DNA of 64,000 nucleotides from Rhizobium sp. SG_E_25_P2 (GTDB taxonomy: Bacteria > Pseudomonadota > Alphaproteobacteria > Rhizobiales > Rhizobiaceae), in assembly GCF_029892285.1 (NCBI RefSeq), contig NZ_JARXVM010000009.1, positions 62,001-126,000 of the forward strand, read 5' to 3'. The notes under the pieces were generated by a model, which saw only the letters and a program-made list of their open reading frames with translations, was not told the DNA's origin and did not search any database. Position numbers and translations under genes: made by a program. Of this stretch, positions 29,301 through 37,935 are shown in pieces; position 1 is the first letter of the stretch; every line of letters begins with the position of its first letter.

Positions 29301-29975
29301 GTCAATGGCCAATGGCTTCGTCTCGGCTATCTCGGAGAAAGTTCCGAATTCACGACGCCGACTCTATCGCCAATTGGCGTTGTTGGATTGCAGGCTGCAC
29401 AGGTTCCGGTGGATTCGAATGGCGGCGTCGATACGCTCGCGGCACGATGGGATGCGGAATGGACGCGAAGCGTTTTCACCGCTGTCGAATATCAGCATCA
29501 GGAGATCGACGATTTTTTCGCGCTGGTCCCAAGCCAGAATTTCGGCATTTCCGTCTCGCAAGGTTCATCTGACCGCTTGAGCGCAACCGGCAATCTGGCG
29601 TTAGGCGGCGGGCTCGGCCTGTCCGCCACCGCAGTCCGGACGTGGTCGGAAAACCAGGATCCGCTTTCGCGCAACGTAGGCGACCGCATGCCGTTTATGC
29701 CCTCCTGGGCCGGGCAGGTCGCGGCAACCTGGGTCAATGAAAACAATCTTCGTCTGACTGTGGCGGGCAATTATCTCGGCAAGCGTATCGACGGCGCGGG
29801 CGTTAAACTTGACGATGTCTGGACGCTCGACGCCGGGCTGACCTGGGAGCCATTCGGCAAGCGTTATTCGCTTGAGCTCACGGCCTACAATATTCTCGAC
29901 GCCGATTTCGAGATTTCCGATGGGGTTCCCGGTTGGGGTCCCTCCTTCCGCGGCATGTTCAAGGCCCGTTTCTGA
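26328..29975 (+). CDS. Secreted FecR-TPR-outer-membrane beta-barrel fusion protein
   Basis: A 1215-residue exported protein. Residues 1-26 form a signal peptide. About 38-180 is a FecR-type domain, with core SGSIWARAERGGSSVKVETP and TAAIRGTDW (116-146). About 380-610 contains TPR repeats, with conserved DP turns such as ALALDPDEP, AIFLDPFDA and ALSLDPGFS. About 640-1215 alternates hydrophobic and polar residues as an outer-membrane barrel does and ends in phenylalanine (FKARF), the usual barrel-assembly signal. It is followed without a gap by a CHASE2 adenylate cyclase. The function is unknown. Context suggests an outer-membrane sensor or scaffold acting with the cyclase. The ATG at 26328 has no obvious ribosome-binding site, but the signal peptide supports it. 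Confidence 0.82.
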   Translation: MGARGFTIPALLGGALISASSLTVLADPLPRPPPAAGAVIARKSGEEVRFIDASQWRFVDVKQDLLAGDVLRTNAVGQLAILFSDRTQIRLGRNSSLVVKKLAASDAEETVFELQSGSIWARAERGGSSVKVETPAATAAIRGTDWTMTVAGARTALRVLDGRVSLSNPQGSVDVSQGQAAAATVGQAPEMLAIVDSDDREQMLFYLPRREPFERMSPTFGRPVEVRRTIIAISEKDAAARSAEEWVSLVEGQLRLDGVLAAEQTLAHLDDSKFSRSQRARLTLVKAIIAGFKSDYKTSARLFAEAKPGLDKRRQGIALYGGYYARTLADPNHVEPLPTSVDGPEAAFLRAYALGFLKDLRATIAEFKSAENRFPEDPVLPAYRAWIALLLNDRGQAKEAIARALALDPDEPVAMEVSSHFKSGIEGDLKGALASVERAVQIEPGADSGWNEVGNIQSELGGAREAEAAFRKAIFLDPFDAVSHTNLAIFYLDLDRVNDAKPLIDKALSLDPGFSPALVARGRYFLQTGKTDIGVEDLFAGSVTDPGYAQAQLGLAAAQYQKGDRVAADQALDNAERLDGNDPVVSAVRARMALDDYDSVNAIRYARDYVRLSRARGGYYGALGANQESGSTLNGAFRFQGLNAWAEYYSDAVFDAFSGSALIDQALRGSPPGYFTNYSYGVDIVQNATTSRSASALFQGLLLEPHMVSGPTMHPQLFRAPFVETTIGGGVVVSGSDVGPLVNAEVQAFSNSGVPLSIYANVDWERATDERTVDASGDITSTNEIANGLVYITASPTPYDRVIGFFNRSTENDDFLQTLRSVPPGESDIDGDGDVIAAGLGWSHTLAYHDVVNAALFYTKAKSDVLQTVNFFPTPGAPVPFLVSIEDVDHQAALASLGRTVETGDVTWRYGVEAGWQWQNSQYAYVRAGSPAIITGSSVIGDKMIGRAYLDALHDFAPGWKAEYGFTASMSGGGEDGARRLDPRAGFAWEPVNGQWLRLGYLGESSEFTTPTLSPIGVVGLQAAQVPVDSNGGVDTLAARWDAEWTRSVFTAVEYQHQEIDDFFALVPSQNFGISVSQGSSDRLSATGNLALGGGLGLSATAVRTWSENQDPLSRNVGDRMPFMPSWAGQVAATWVNENNLRLTVAGNYLGKRIDGAGVKLDDVWTLDAGLTWEPFGKRYSLELTAYNILDADFEISDGVPGWGPSFRGMFKARF

Positions 29976-31948
29976 TGATGGCACTCGCCAAGCTCTGGCG
30001 GCGATGGCGCGGCTTCGTTGGTCGACGCGGCCAGATCGTCATCCTTTCGACGCTGCTCTTTCTCGCCGTTGCCGGCCTGGCGCGGCTGCCTTTCTGGGCG
30101 CTCGTGGATTATCGGGCCTTTGACTATCTTTCGACCGTCGGCGCGCCGCCGCTGCCGGAAGATGCGCCGCTTGTGGTGGCGATCGACGAGCCGTCGCTTG
30201 CCGACATCAATCAACGCTGGCCCTGGCCGCGCAGCCTGCACGGCCGTCTCATCAAGGCGCTACGGACTGCTGGCGCGAAGGCGATTGGCTTCGATATCGT
30301 GTTTTCCGAGCCCTCAACCGAGGCGGAAGATCAGGCCTTGAAGCAGGCGCTCGGCTCAGACGTTGTGCTGGCCGCCGATGAATCGCTCGTCACCGCAGAT
30401 CAGGCCGATCAGTTGATCCGCGCCATGCCGCTGCAGATGTTTTCCGACACAGGCGCCGCGGGGGGCATCGCCTCTGTCACTCTCGGCCGGGACGGCGTGT
30501 TGCGCGAGGCGCCGGCCTATCCCGACGGTTTCGCCGCCATGTTGGCGAAAGCCGCAGGCGAGGCCTTCGATCCGCCAGAGCCGGGCCGGTTGATCCAGGT
30601 GTTTGGAGGGCCACGCAGCTACCAGACGATCTCTTATTACCAGGCGCTTGATCCCGACAATTTTCTACCGCCCGGCCTGATCCGCGGCCGCGTCGTGGTT
30701 GTGGGTCTCAGTCTGCAGAACGCCCCGACGCTCGACAGCGGCGGCGCCGACGCGTTCGCCACGGCGCATACGGTGCATGACGGGCGGCTGACGGCGGGTG
30801 CGGAAATCCAGGCGACGATTTTCGACAATCTCCGTTATTCCCTCGCGGTCCGTGACGGCTCGGACGCCCTGCGGCTGGGGCTGCTGCTGTTCGTGGCGAT
30901 CGCCTCGGCTTTGATCGTCTCGACAAATTCCGGCTGGCAGGGGTTTGGCGTCGGGCTGGCCCTGATCACCGCCGTCTTCGTTGCGACCTGGTTCATGCTG
31001 CGCTTCGGTCGGCTGTTCATCTCGCCCATGCCGTCACTGGCGGCCTTCGTCGCCATCCATGCCGGCCAGGCGATGATCGATTACGCGCAGGAACGAAAGT
31101 CGCGCCAGCGCATCACCAAGGCCTTTGCGCAATATCTCGCCCCGGAACTGGTGCATCAGCTGGCCCGCGACCCCTCTCGCTTGAGGTTGGGCGGCGAAAA
31201 ACGCGAGCTCTCCATCCTGTTCTGCGACGTGCGCGGCTTCACCACCATTGCCGAGCAGCTCAAGGATGATCCCGAGCAACTGACCACGCTGATCAACCGC
31301 CTGCTCACGCCGCTTTCGGACATAGTGCTGGCGCGCAGCGGAACGATTGACAAATATATCGGCGATTGCCTGATGGCGTTCTGGAATGCGCCGCTGGAAT
31401 CGCCCGACCACGCTTTTCTCTCGGTCTCGGCGGCGCTCGACATGCTGGACGCCATGGATGCGCTCAATCATACGCTTGAGGCGGACGCGCGCGCGCATGG
31501 CAGGCGCCATTTCCCGCTGCGCATCGGCGTCGGGGTCAATACGGGCGATTGCGTCGTGGGAAATATGGGCTCAATGGCGCGCTTCGACTATTCGGTGCTG
31601 GGCGACGCGGTCAATCTCGCCTCCCGCCTCGAAGGCGCGTCCAAGCTTTACGATGTGCCGCTGCTGATCGGTCCGGAGACGGCTCGCATCATCGGCGACA
31701 GGCTCGCCGTGTTTGAACTCGATCGGATCGTCGTCAAAGGCAAGACCGAGGAAGCGCCGGTGTTCACGGTTCTGCGCACCGCCTCGCCGGATGTTCTGGC
31801 TCGCCACCGGGCGCTTCTCGACGCCTATTACGGCGGCGATCTAGCCTTGGCTCAGCAATGCGCCGCGACGCTTGCCGAGGATAACCCGGCGCTCGCGGGC
31901 TATTATGCGCGGTTCGATGTGATCGCAGGAGAGGGGCGCGCGCTATAG
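29975..31948 (+). CDS. CHASE2-domain class III adenylate cyclase
   Basis: A 657-residue membrane enzyme starting at ATG 29975, overlapping the previous stop (TGATG). It has one N-terminal membrane helix (about 21-43), an extracytoplasmic CHASE2 sensor (about 45-290), further membrane helices (about 299-316, 323-341 and 350-366) and a cytoplasmic cyclase domain (about 408-600). Metal-binding Asp418 and Asp464, Lys460 for base recognition, and the transition-state pair Asn547/Arg551 are present. The second base-specifying position is Ser540, the class IIIb pattern of adenylate cyclases. It should make cAMP in response to a periplasmic signal, possibly relayed by its coupled FecR-TPR-barrel partner. 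Confidence 0.92.
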   Translation: MMALAKLWRRWRGFVGRRGQIVILSTLLFLAVAGLARLPFWALVDYRAFDYLSTVGAPPLPEDAPLVVAIDEPSLADINQRWPWPRSLHGRLIKALRTAGAKAIGFDIVFSEPSTEAEDQALKQALGSDVVLAADESLVTADQADQLIRAMPLQMFSDTGAAGGIASVTLGRDGVLREAPAYPDGFAAMLAKAAGEAFDPPEPGRLIQVFGGPRSYQTISYYQALDPDNFLPPGLIRGRVVVVGLSLQNAPTLDSGGADAFATAHTVHDGRLTAGAEIQATIFDNLRYSLAVRDGSDALRLGLLLFVAIASALIVSTNSGWQGFGVGLALITAVFVATWFMLRFGRLFISPMPSLAAFVAIHAGQAMIDYAQERKSRQRITKAFAQYLAPELVHQLARDPSRLRLGGEKRELSILFCDVRGFTTIAEQLKDDPEQLTTLINRLLTPLSDIVLARSGTIDKYIGDCLMAFWNAPLESPDHAFLSVSAALDMLDAMDALNHTLEADARAHGRRHFPLRIGVGVNTGDCVVGNMGSMARFDYSVLGDAVNLASRLEGASKLYDVPLLIGPETARIIGDRLAVFELDRIVVKGKTEEAPVFTVLRTASPDVLARHRALLDAYYGGDLALAQQCAATLAEDNPALAGYYARFDVIAGEGRAL

Positions 31949-32467
31949 CGTCCGGATGCGCTGAAGCACGTTCTCCACGATTTCTTCGACCGACCAAGTC
32001 CCATCCACCCGGACATGCCGTTCGGGCGCCTGCGGTTGCTCCAACGTCGCAAACTGGCTGTCGACGAGGCTTGCCGGCATGAAATGCCCCGGACGGTGCG
32101 ACACGCGCTCAAACGAGGTTTCGCGGCTGATGTCGAGGAAGACGAAGATCAGCTCAGGCGCATGGTCGCGCAACGCATCGCGATACTTCTTCTTGAGCGC
32201 TGAACAGGTGGTGACGGTCGAGCGACCCTTGGCAAGGTTGCCATCCAGAGCCCGCCCGATGCTTTCGAGCCAGCCGGCGCGATCGTCGTCGGTCAGCGGT
32301 TCGCCCCTGGACATTTTTTCGACATTTTCCGCCGGATGCAGGGCGTCGCCTTCAATGAAATCGGCGTCGAGAGCTTCCGCCAGCGCCTCGGCGATCGTGG
32401 TTTTGCCGCAGCCGGACACGCCCATGACATTGATGGCGATGGGCTTGCTCGCATCGCTTTGGGTCAT
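31943..32467 (-). CDS. gntK: Gluconokinase
   Basis: A 174-residue P-loop kinase. Walker A GVSGCGKTT (residues 16-24), EGDALHP (about 39-45) for gluconate binding, DDDRAGWL and TCSALKKKYRD are hallmarks of thermoresistant gluconokinase, which phosphorylates gluconate to 6-phosphogluconate. It is convergent with the cyclase and overlaps its 3' end by six bases, so it is probably not functionally linked. No other gluconate genes are nearby. Confidence 0.93.
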   Translation of the reverse strand: MTQSDASKPIAINVMGVSGCGKTTIAEALAEALDADFIEGDALHPAENVEKMSRGEPLTDDDRAGWLESIGRALDGNLAKGRSTVTTCSALKKKYRDALRDHAPELIFVFLDISRETSFERVSHRPGHFMPASLVDSQFATLEQPQAPERHVRVDGTWSVEEIVENVLQRIRTL

Positions 32468-32651
32468 ATGTCGTCTCTCCCTGTCGCCTCAGCTGCTTGG
32501 TCATCGCCCAGATGAAATGTGTCGCCCGGCAAGGCGTTCCCAATAGCACGCTCCGAAACACGAATGAAACGGCGCCCATCGATTTACTCCGAAGCCGAAT
32601 CGGGAAATCTTTCGCGGCTGCGAAAGACAATGCGCCTCCAAGGGAACCAAA

Positions 32652-33599
32652 ATGAAAAAGACCACGCATCAGCCCGTCGACGCCGCCGAAGTGCCGCGTT
32701 TTGCCGGACACGCCACCTTCATGCGCCTGCCGGCCGTTCCCACCGCCGAAGGGCTCGATATCGCGCTGGTCGGCATTCCCTGGGACGGTGGCACGACCAA
32801 CCGGGCAGGCGCGCGCCATGGACCGCGCGAAATGCGCAATCAGTCGAGCCTGATGCGGCGCATCCATCACGTCTCCAAGATCGCGCCCTTCGACCTCGCC
32901 AATGTGGCGGATGTCGGCGACGTCTCTGTTAATCCGATTGATCTGATGGACGGGCTGAAGCGCATCGAGGACGGCATCGCCTCGATCGTGGCGGCCGGGG
33001 CCATTCCACTTGCGGCGGGCGGCGATCACCTGACAACGCTACCGTCTCTGCGCGCCGTGGCGAGAAGCCGTCCGATTGGAATGATCCATTTCGACGCCCA
33101 TTCCGACACCAACGACACCTATTTCGGCGGCAACCGCTTCACCCATGGCACGCCCTTCCGCCGCGCCATCGAAGAAGGTCTGCTCGACCCCAAGCGCATC
33201 GTGCAGATTGGCATTCGCGGATCCAATTACGAGCTTCACGAACATGGCTGGGCGCTCGAACAGGGCATCCGCATCATCTATATGGAGGAATTCGTCCGCC
33301 GCGGCGTCGAGGATGTGATGGCCGAGGCGCGCGACATCGTCGGCGCCCAGCCGATTTACGTCACCTTCGATATCGATTGCATCGATCCCTCACAGGCCCC
33401 CGGCACTGGCACGCCTGAGATTGGCGGCTTCACCACCCGCGAGGCGCAGGCAATGGTGCGTCTGCTAGAGGGCCTCGACATTGTCGGCGCTGACGTTGTC
33501 GAAGTTGCGCCGCCCTTCGATATCGGCGGCATGACCGCGCTTGCCGGCGCGACCATGATGTTTGAACTGCTCTGCGTGATCGCCGCGAAGTTTCGTTGA
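32652..33599 (+). CDS. Agmatinase-family ureohydrolase
   Basis: A 315-residue manganese enzyme of the arginase/agmatinase fold, with AAGGGAAC before its ATG. The metal ligands are all present: His126 in GGDH, Asp148/His150/Asp152 in FDAHSD, and Asp240/Asp242 in FDIDCID. It hydrolyses a guanidino compound to an amine and urea. Agmatine is the default substrate, but guanidinobutyrate and guanidinopropionate hydrolases share these motifs. It converges on putA with only 12 bases between the stops, and lies next to proline catabolism, consistent with arginine-family degradation. Confidence 0.85.
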   Translation: MKKTTHQPVDAAEVPRFAGHATFMRLPAVPTAEGLDIALVGIPWDGGTTNRAGARHGPREMRNQSSLMRRIHHVSKIAPFDLANVADVGDVSVNPIDLMDGLKRIEDGIASIVAAGAIPLAAGGDHLTTLPSLRAVARSRPIGMIHFDAHSDTNDTYFGGNRFTHGTPFRRAIEEGLLDPKRIVQIGIRGSNYELHEHGWALEQGIRIIYMEEFVRRGVEDVMAEARDIVGAQPIYVTFDIDCIDPSQAPGTGTPEIGGFTTREAQAMVRLLEGLDIVGADVVEVAPPFDIGGMTALAGATMMFELLCVIAAKFR

Positions 33600-33611
33600 G
33601 ATCCGGAAACG

Positions 33612-36600
33612 TCAGCCGATGGTCATCAGGCTGGCGTTTCCGCCTGCGGCAGCGGTGTTGATCGAGGTCGAGACCTCTTCGAGCAGCCAGTTCAGGCAAT
33701 AGGCGTCGGCATCGCTGGCGACAGCCTCGCTCGTCGCCGCCTGGATCAGCACCAGCGGGCCGGGGAGATCGGCGATGCGGCGGCTCACTTCGGTGATCCT
33801 GCCGGCGTCGCCTTCCACCAGCGCGCCCGAGAAGGGGCCGGCTGCAGCCCAGTTGCTCGCCCAGACGAGACGGCCGGACAGGCTCTGCGGCAGATCCTTG
33901 AGATGGTCGCCAAGCCCGGCGTCCTTGTCGACGACGGCCGTGTTTCCGGTCGCAAGTGCCGCCGCCAACTGGCGGAATAGCCCTTGTTTCGTGAGCGGCG
34001 CAAGCATGATGCGGCCGCGCGGGTGCAGTGCATAGAGGTTCCGTTCTCCGACCGGGCCGTCGAGTTCGGTCTCAAAACCAAGCGCCGAACGGCTGCCGAG
34101 CGTGCGGGCGAACTCCGCTTCGTCTTCATGCCCCTGCGCGTCGAGCCAGGAGGCGAAGTCGCGCAGCGCCGCATCGCTATGGGCCGAACTGATCTGCGGC
34201 GGCGCCGGCGCTTTCTCCACCAAACGGCCGAGATAGAGCGGGCCGCCTGCTTTGGGCCCTGTTCCCGACAGGCCGCGACCGCCGAAGGGCTGCACGCCGA
34301 CCACCGCGCCGATGACATTGCGGTTGACATAGATGTTGCCGACGCGAACGCGGCTCGTCACATGCGCGATGGTTTCGTCAAGCCGCGTGTGCAGGCCGAA
34401 GGTCAGGCCGTAGCCAGTGGCGTTGATGGCGTCGAGCAGTCGGTCGAGATCCTTGCGACGGTAACGGATGACATGCAGGACCGGGCCGAACACTTCGCGC
34501 TTCAGGTCGGCGATCGATTTGATTTCGATGATCGTGGGGGCGACGAACGTCCCCTTTTCCGTATCGGCTCCGAGCGGAAGCCGCTCGACCTTGCAGCCGA
34601 GCGCGGTCATGCGCTCGACATGCGCCTCGATAATTGACTTGGCCTTGGCGTTGATGACGGGGCCAATATCGACAGCGAGCCTGTCGGTGGAGCCGATGCT
34701 GAGTTCGTTCAACGCGCCTTTCAGCATGGTCAGCGTGCGGTCGGCGATATCGTCCTGCAGGCAGAGCACGCGCAACGCCGAGCAGCGCTGGCCGGCGCTG
34801 TCGAAGGCGGAGGCTATGACATCGGCCACCACCTGTTCGGCAAGCGCTGAGGAATCGACGATCATCGCATTCTGGCCGCCGGTTTCGGCGATCAGCGGGA
34901 TCGGGCGGCCCGATTTTGACAGCCGTCCGGCAAGGTTGGACTGAATGAGGCGGGCGACTTCGGTCGAGCCGGTGAACATCACACCAGCCGTCTCGGCCGC
35001 GGCGATCAGCGCGCCGCCCAGTTCGCCGCCGCCGGGTGCGAGTTGCAGGGCAGAGACGGGGACGCCCGCTTCATGCAAAATCTTGACGCTTTCGGCGGCG
35101 ATCAACGGCGTGTCCGGCGCGGGCTTGGCGACGACGGGATTGCCCGCGACGAGGGCTGCCGCCACCTGGCCGGTGAAGATCGCCAGCGGGAAGTTCCAGG
35201 GGCTGATGCAGACGATCGGGCCGAGCGGCAGATGCGCAGGCCCAAGCGTGCGACGCGCCTGATCGGCGTAATAGCGCAGGAAGTCGATCGCCTCGCGCAC
35301 TTCGCCGATGGCGTTGGGCGCGGATTTGCCGGCTTCGCGCATGATGACTCCCATCAGCGTTTCGATCCGCGCCTGCATGAGGTCGGCGGCACGGTCCAGG
35401 CATGCTGCGCGTTCTGCGGGCGCCGTGGCGGCGCAGTCCGCCGCTCCCAGCGCCGCGGCCGCCATCACTGCACCTGCATCCTCGGCTCCGAGTTCGGTGA
35501 CATGGCCGACGACGTCGGCATGGTTGGCGGGATTGAGCACCAGCCGCGTCGTGCCCCGCGTTTCAACGCCCGCCAGCATCGGTTCCGCGAGCCAGCCGGT
35601 CGAAACGGTCGCCTTAAGGGACGCCGACAGCTGTTCCAGCGTCGTTTCATTCGAGAGGTCGAGACCAGCTGAATTGCGACGCGCGCCGAAGAGGTCTGCG
35701 GGCGCGGCGATCTTATCATGCTGGCTGCCGACCACGGGCATGGCGCGGACGATGTCGACGGGATCTGCGATCAGCTCGTCGATCGAGACATTCGGATCAG
35801 CGATGCGGTTCACGAAGGAGGAGTTGGCGCCGTTTTCCAGCAGGCGCCGGACGAGATAGGCGAGCAGCGTCTCATGCGTGCCGACAGGGGCATAGATGCG
35901 GCAGGGACGGTCGAGCTTGTCGGCGCCGACGACTTCCTCATAGAGCGGTTCGCCCATGCCATGCAGGCACTGGAACTCATATTTTCCGACATGGAAATCC
36001 GGCCCGGCCATATGGAGTATGGTCGAGAGCGTCTGCGCGTTATGGGTTGCGAATTGCGGGAAGATCACGTCAGTCGCCGCCAGAAGCTTGCGGGCGCAGG
36101 CGATATAGGAGACGTCGGTATAGATCTTGCGGGTGAAAACCGGAAAGCCATCCAGCCCGTCGAGTTGTGCGCGTTTGATCTCGGCGTCCCAGTAAGCGCC
36201 CTTGACCAGACGCACCATGATGCGGCGACGCGAACGGCGGGCGAGATCAATGATATAATCAAGCACATAGGGGCAGCGCTTGCCATAGGCCTGCACCACG
36301 AAGCCCATTCCGTTCCAGCCCGACAGCGCCTCGTCGAGGCACAATTCTTCCAGCAGATCGAGCGAGAGCTCCAAGCGATCGGCTTCCTCGGCGTCGATGT
36401 TGAGGCCGATGTCGTAGCGCTTGGCGAGTGCGGCAAGCGCCTTCACCTTGCCGAGCAACTCGCCCATCACCCGCGCCGCCTGGGCGCGGGAATAACGCGG
36501 ATGCAATGCCGACAGCTTGATGGAAATGCCCGGGCCTTCATAGACGCCGCGGCCAGCGGCGGCCTTGCCGATGGCATGGATGGCGTTTTCATAATCGCGA

Positions 36601-37307
36601 TAATAGCGGTCGGCGTCGGCGGCTGTGGTGGCCGCTTCGCCGAGCATGTCATAGGAATAGCGGAAGCCGCGCTCTTCCAGCGGCCGGGCGCGACGGAGCG
36701 CTTCGTCGATGGTTTCGCCGGTGACGAATTGCTCGCCCATCAGCCGCATGGCCATGTCTACGCCGCGACGCACCACCGGCTCGCCACAGCGGGCGATCAG
36801 CCGGGTCAACGCCGCCGACAGCGAATGGTCATTGACGGTGGAGGCCAGTTTGCCTGTCACGACCAGTCCCCAGGTCGCAGCGTTGACGAACAGCGAGCGG
36901 CCGCCGCCCATATGCGACTTCCAATCGCCTTCGGCGATCTTGTCGCGGATCAGCGCGTCGCGGGTGGCGGTGTCGGGAATACGCAGCAGCGCTTCGGCGA
37001 GACACATCAGCGCGACGCCTTCCTGGCTCGACAGCGAATATTCCTGCACCAATCCTTCGACGCCGGTTCCCTTATGCTTGGCGCGGAGCGCCGTGATCAG
37101 GCTGCGGGCGGTGGCCTGCGCCTGGGCGCTCGTCGACGAAGAAAGCGTTGCAGCATCCAGCAGCGGCGGCAGGCATTCCGTCTCAGGCCGTCTGTAAGCC
37201 GCCGTGATCGCGTGACGCAACGCCGATTGCGCCCGGACCTGCGGCGCGAAATCGCTGAACGGCGTCGGTTCGGATTGAAGTGCGGGCGAAGCGGCGGTCT
37301 GGGACAT
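33612..37307 (-). CDS. putA: Bifunctional proline dehydrogenase / P5C dehydrogenase
   Basis: A 1231-residue enzyme from ATG 37307 (AGAGGTG upstream). The N-terminal half is the FAD-dependent proline dehydrogenase barrel (GISIKLSALHPRY; VRLVKGAYWD; EFQCLHGMGEPLY). The second half is glutamate-semialdehyde dehydrogenase, with PWNFPLAIF, the cofactor motif MFTGSTEVA, the base in AETGGQNA and the nucleophile in SAGQRCSALR. A C-terminal domain ends in NTAAAGGNASLMTIG. It oxidises proline to glutamate with substrate channelling. The N-terminus has no ribbon-helix-helix region, so unlike E. coli PutA it should not be its own repressor. The divergent Lrp-type gene fills that role. Confidence 0.96.
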   Translation of the reverse strand: MSQTAASPALQSEPTPFSDFAPQVRAQSALRHAITAAYRRPETECLPPLLDAATLSSSTSAQAQATARSLITALRAKHKGTGVEGLVQEYSLSSQEGVALMCLAEALLRIPDTATRDALIRDKIAEGDWKSHMGGGRSLFVNAATWGLVVTGKLASTVNDHSLSAALTRLIARCGEPVVRRGVDMAMRLMGEQFVTGETIDEALRRARPLEERGFRYSYDMLGEAATTAADADRYYRDYENAIHAIGKAAAGRGVYEGPGISIKLSALHPRYSRAQAARVMGELLGKVKALAALAKRYDIGLNIDAEEADRLELSLDLLEELCLDEALSGWNGMGFVVQAYGKRCPYVLDYIIDLARRSRRRIMVRLVKGAYWDAEIKRAQLDGLDGFPVFTRKIYTDVSYIACARKLLAATDVIFPQFATHNAQTLSTILHMAGPDFHVGKYEFQCLHGMGEPLYEEVVGADKLDRPCRIYAPVGTHETLLAYLVRRLLENGANSSFVNRIADPNVSIDELIADPVDIVRAMPVVGSQHDKIAAPADLFGARRNSAGLDLSNETTLEQLSASLKATVSTGWLAEPMLAGVETRGTTRLVLNPANHADVVGHVTELGAEDAGAVMAAAALGAADCAATAPAERAACLDRAADLMQARIETLMGVIMREAGKSAPNAIGEVREAIDFLRYYADQARRTLGPAHLPLGPIVCISPWNFPLAIFTGQVAAALVAGNPVVAKPAPDTPLIAAESVKILHEAGVPVSALQLAPGGGELGGALIAAAETAGVMFTGSTEVARLIQSNLAGRLSKSGRPIPLIAETGGQNAMIVDSSALAEQVVADVIASAFDSAGQRCSALRVLCLQDDIADRTLTMLKGALNELSIGSTDRLAVDIGPVINAKAKSIIEAHVERMTALGCKVERLPLGADTEKGTFVAPTIIEIKSIADLKREVFGPVLHVIRYRRKDLDRLLDAINATGYGLTFGLHTRLDETIAHVTSRVRVGNIYVNRNVIGAVVGVQPFGGRGLSGTGPKAGGPLYLGRLVEKAPAPPQISSAHSDAALRDFASWLDAQGHEDEAEFARTLGSRSALGFETELDGPVGERNLYALHPRGRIMLAPLTKQGLFRQLAAALATGNTAVVDKDAGLGDHLKDLPQSLSGRLVWASNWAAAGPFSGALVEGDAGRITEVSRRIADLPGPLVLIQAATSEAVASDADAYCLNWLLEEVSTSINTAAAGGNASLMTIG

Positions 37308-37431
37308 GGATCACCTCTTTGGGGGCTCAAGGGCGCAAAACCGGGCGGATGCACGGGTTTTCTCGACGAGGATCATAGCGCCTTTCATGCGGAATTGCTT
37401 GACTAAAAATATGCTGGAAAATAAACGTATC

Positions 37432-37446
37432 GACTAAAGTGTAGTC
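37432..37446. promoter_or_regulatory. GACTA-N5-TAGTC dyad in the putA/putR intergenic region
   Basis: Arms at 37432-37436 and 37442-37446 lie 18 bases before the Lrp-type gene in an AT-rich divergent promoter region. A related TGACTAAAAATA stretch lies about 30 bases upstream. It is a candidate PutR binding site. Confidence 0.4.
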
Positions 37447-37463
37447 ATTAATCAGGCAAAGAG

Positions 37464-37934
37464 ATGAGAAAAGCCGTCACGGATGGTGATTTAGACCAAT
37501 TCGATCTCAGGATCCTGGATGTGCTCGCCGAGGATGGCCGCATTTCCGTGACCGATCTCGCCTCGAGGGTCGGCCTATCGAAAACGCCCTGCCAGATCCG
37601 CATGCGTCGGTTGATCGACGATGGCTATATCGACGGCTTTAAGGCGGTGCTCAATCCGATCAAGATAGGCCTCGATCACGTCGCCTTCGCCGAGGTGAAA
37701 CTGACCGACACCCGTGAAGAGGCTCTGTCCAGTTTCAACGCCGCCGTAAAGCGGATCAAGGAGGTGGAGGAATGCCACATGATCGCCGGGCGTTTCGATT
37801 ATCTCCTGAAAATTCGTACGCCGAGCATTCACCGATACCGCCAGGTTCTTGGCGAAAAGATCTCCAGCCTGCCCTTCGTCGCCAGCACCTCGACCAATGT
37901 GGTGATGGAATCGGTCAAGGAAAACTGGGGTTGA
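37464..37934 (+). CDS. putR: Lrp/AsnC-family regulator of proline catabolism
   Basis: A 156-residue protein. The N-terminal helix-turn-helix (about residues 8-60) contains FDLRILDVLAEDGRISVTDLASRVGLSKTPCQIRMRRLIDDGYI, the AsnC/Lrp signature. The C-terminal RAM domain (about 68-150) includes EVEECHMIAGRFDYLLKI. In alphaproteobacteria, PutR proteins of this type activate putA in response to proline, and this gene is divergent from putA, which supports the name. A LysR gene starts one base after its stop. Confidence 0.88.
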   Translation: MRKAVTDGDLDQFDLRILDVLAEDGRISVTDLASRVGLSKTPCQIRMRRLIDDGYIDGFKAVLNPIKIGLDHVAFAEVKLTDTREEALSSFNAAVKRIKEVEECHMIAGRFDYLLKIRTPSIHRYRQVLGEKISSLPFVASTSTNVVMESVKENWG

Positions 37935-37935
37935 G

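Noticed and set aside
32652-33599. Ureohydrolase as the missing HutG (formiminoglutamase)
   Set aside because: Although formiminoglutamase shares the fold, the pathway here uses HutF, the gene is 19 kb from hut, and it sits beside putA. Agmatinase-type assignment fits better.
35718-37406. 562-codon open frame on the plus strand
   Set aside because: Antisense to putA; composition typical of complementary-strand shadows in GC-rich genes.
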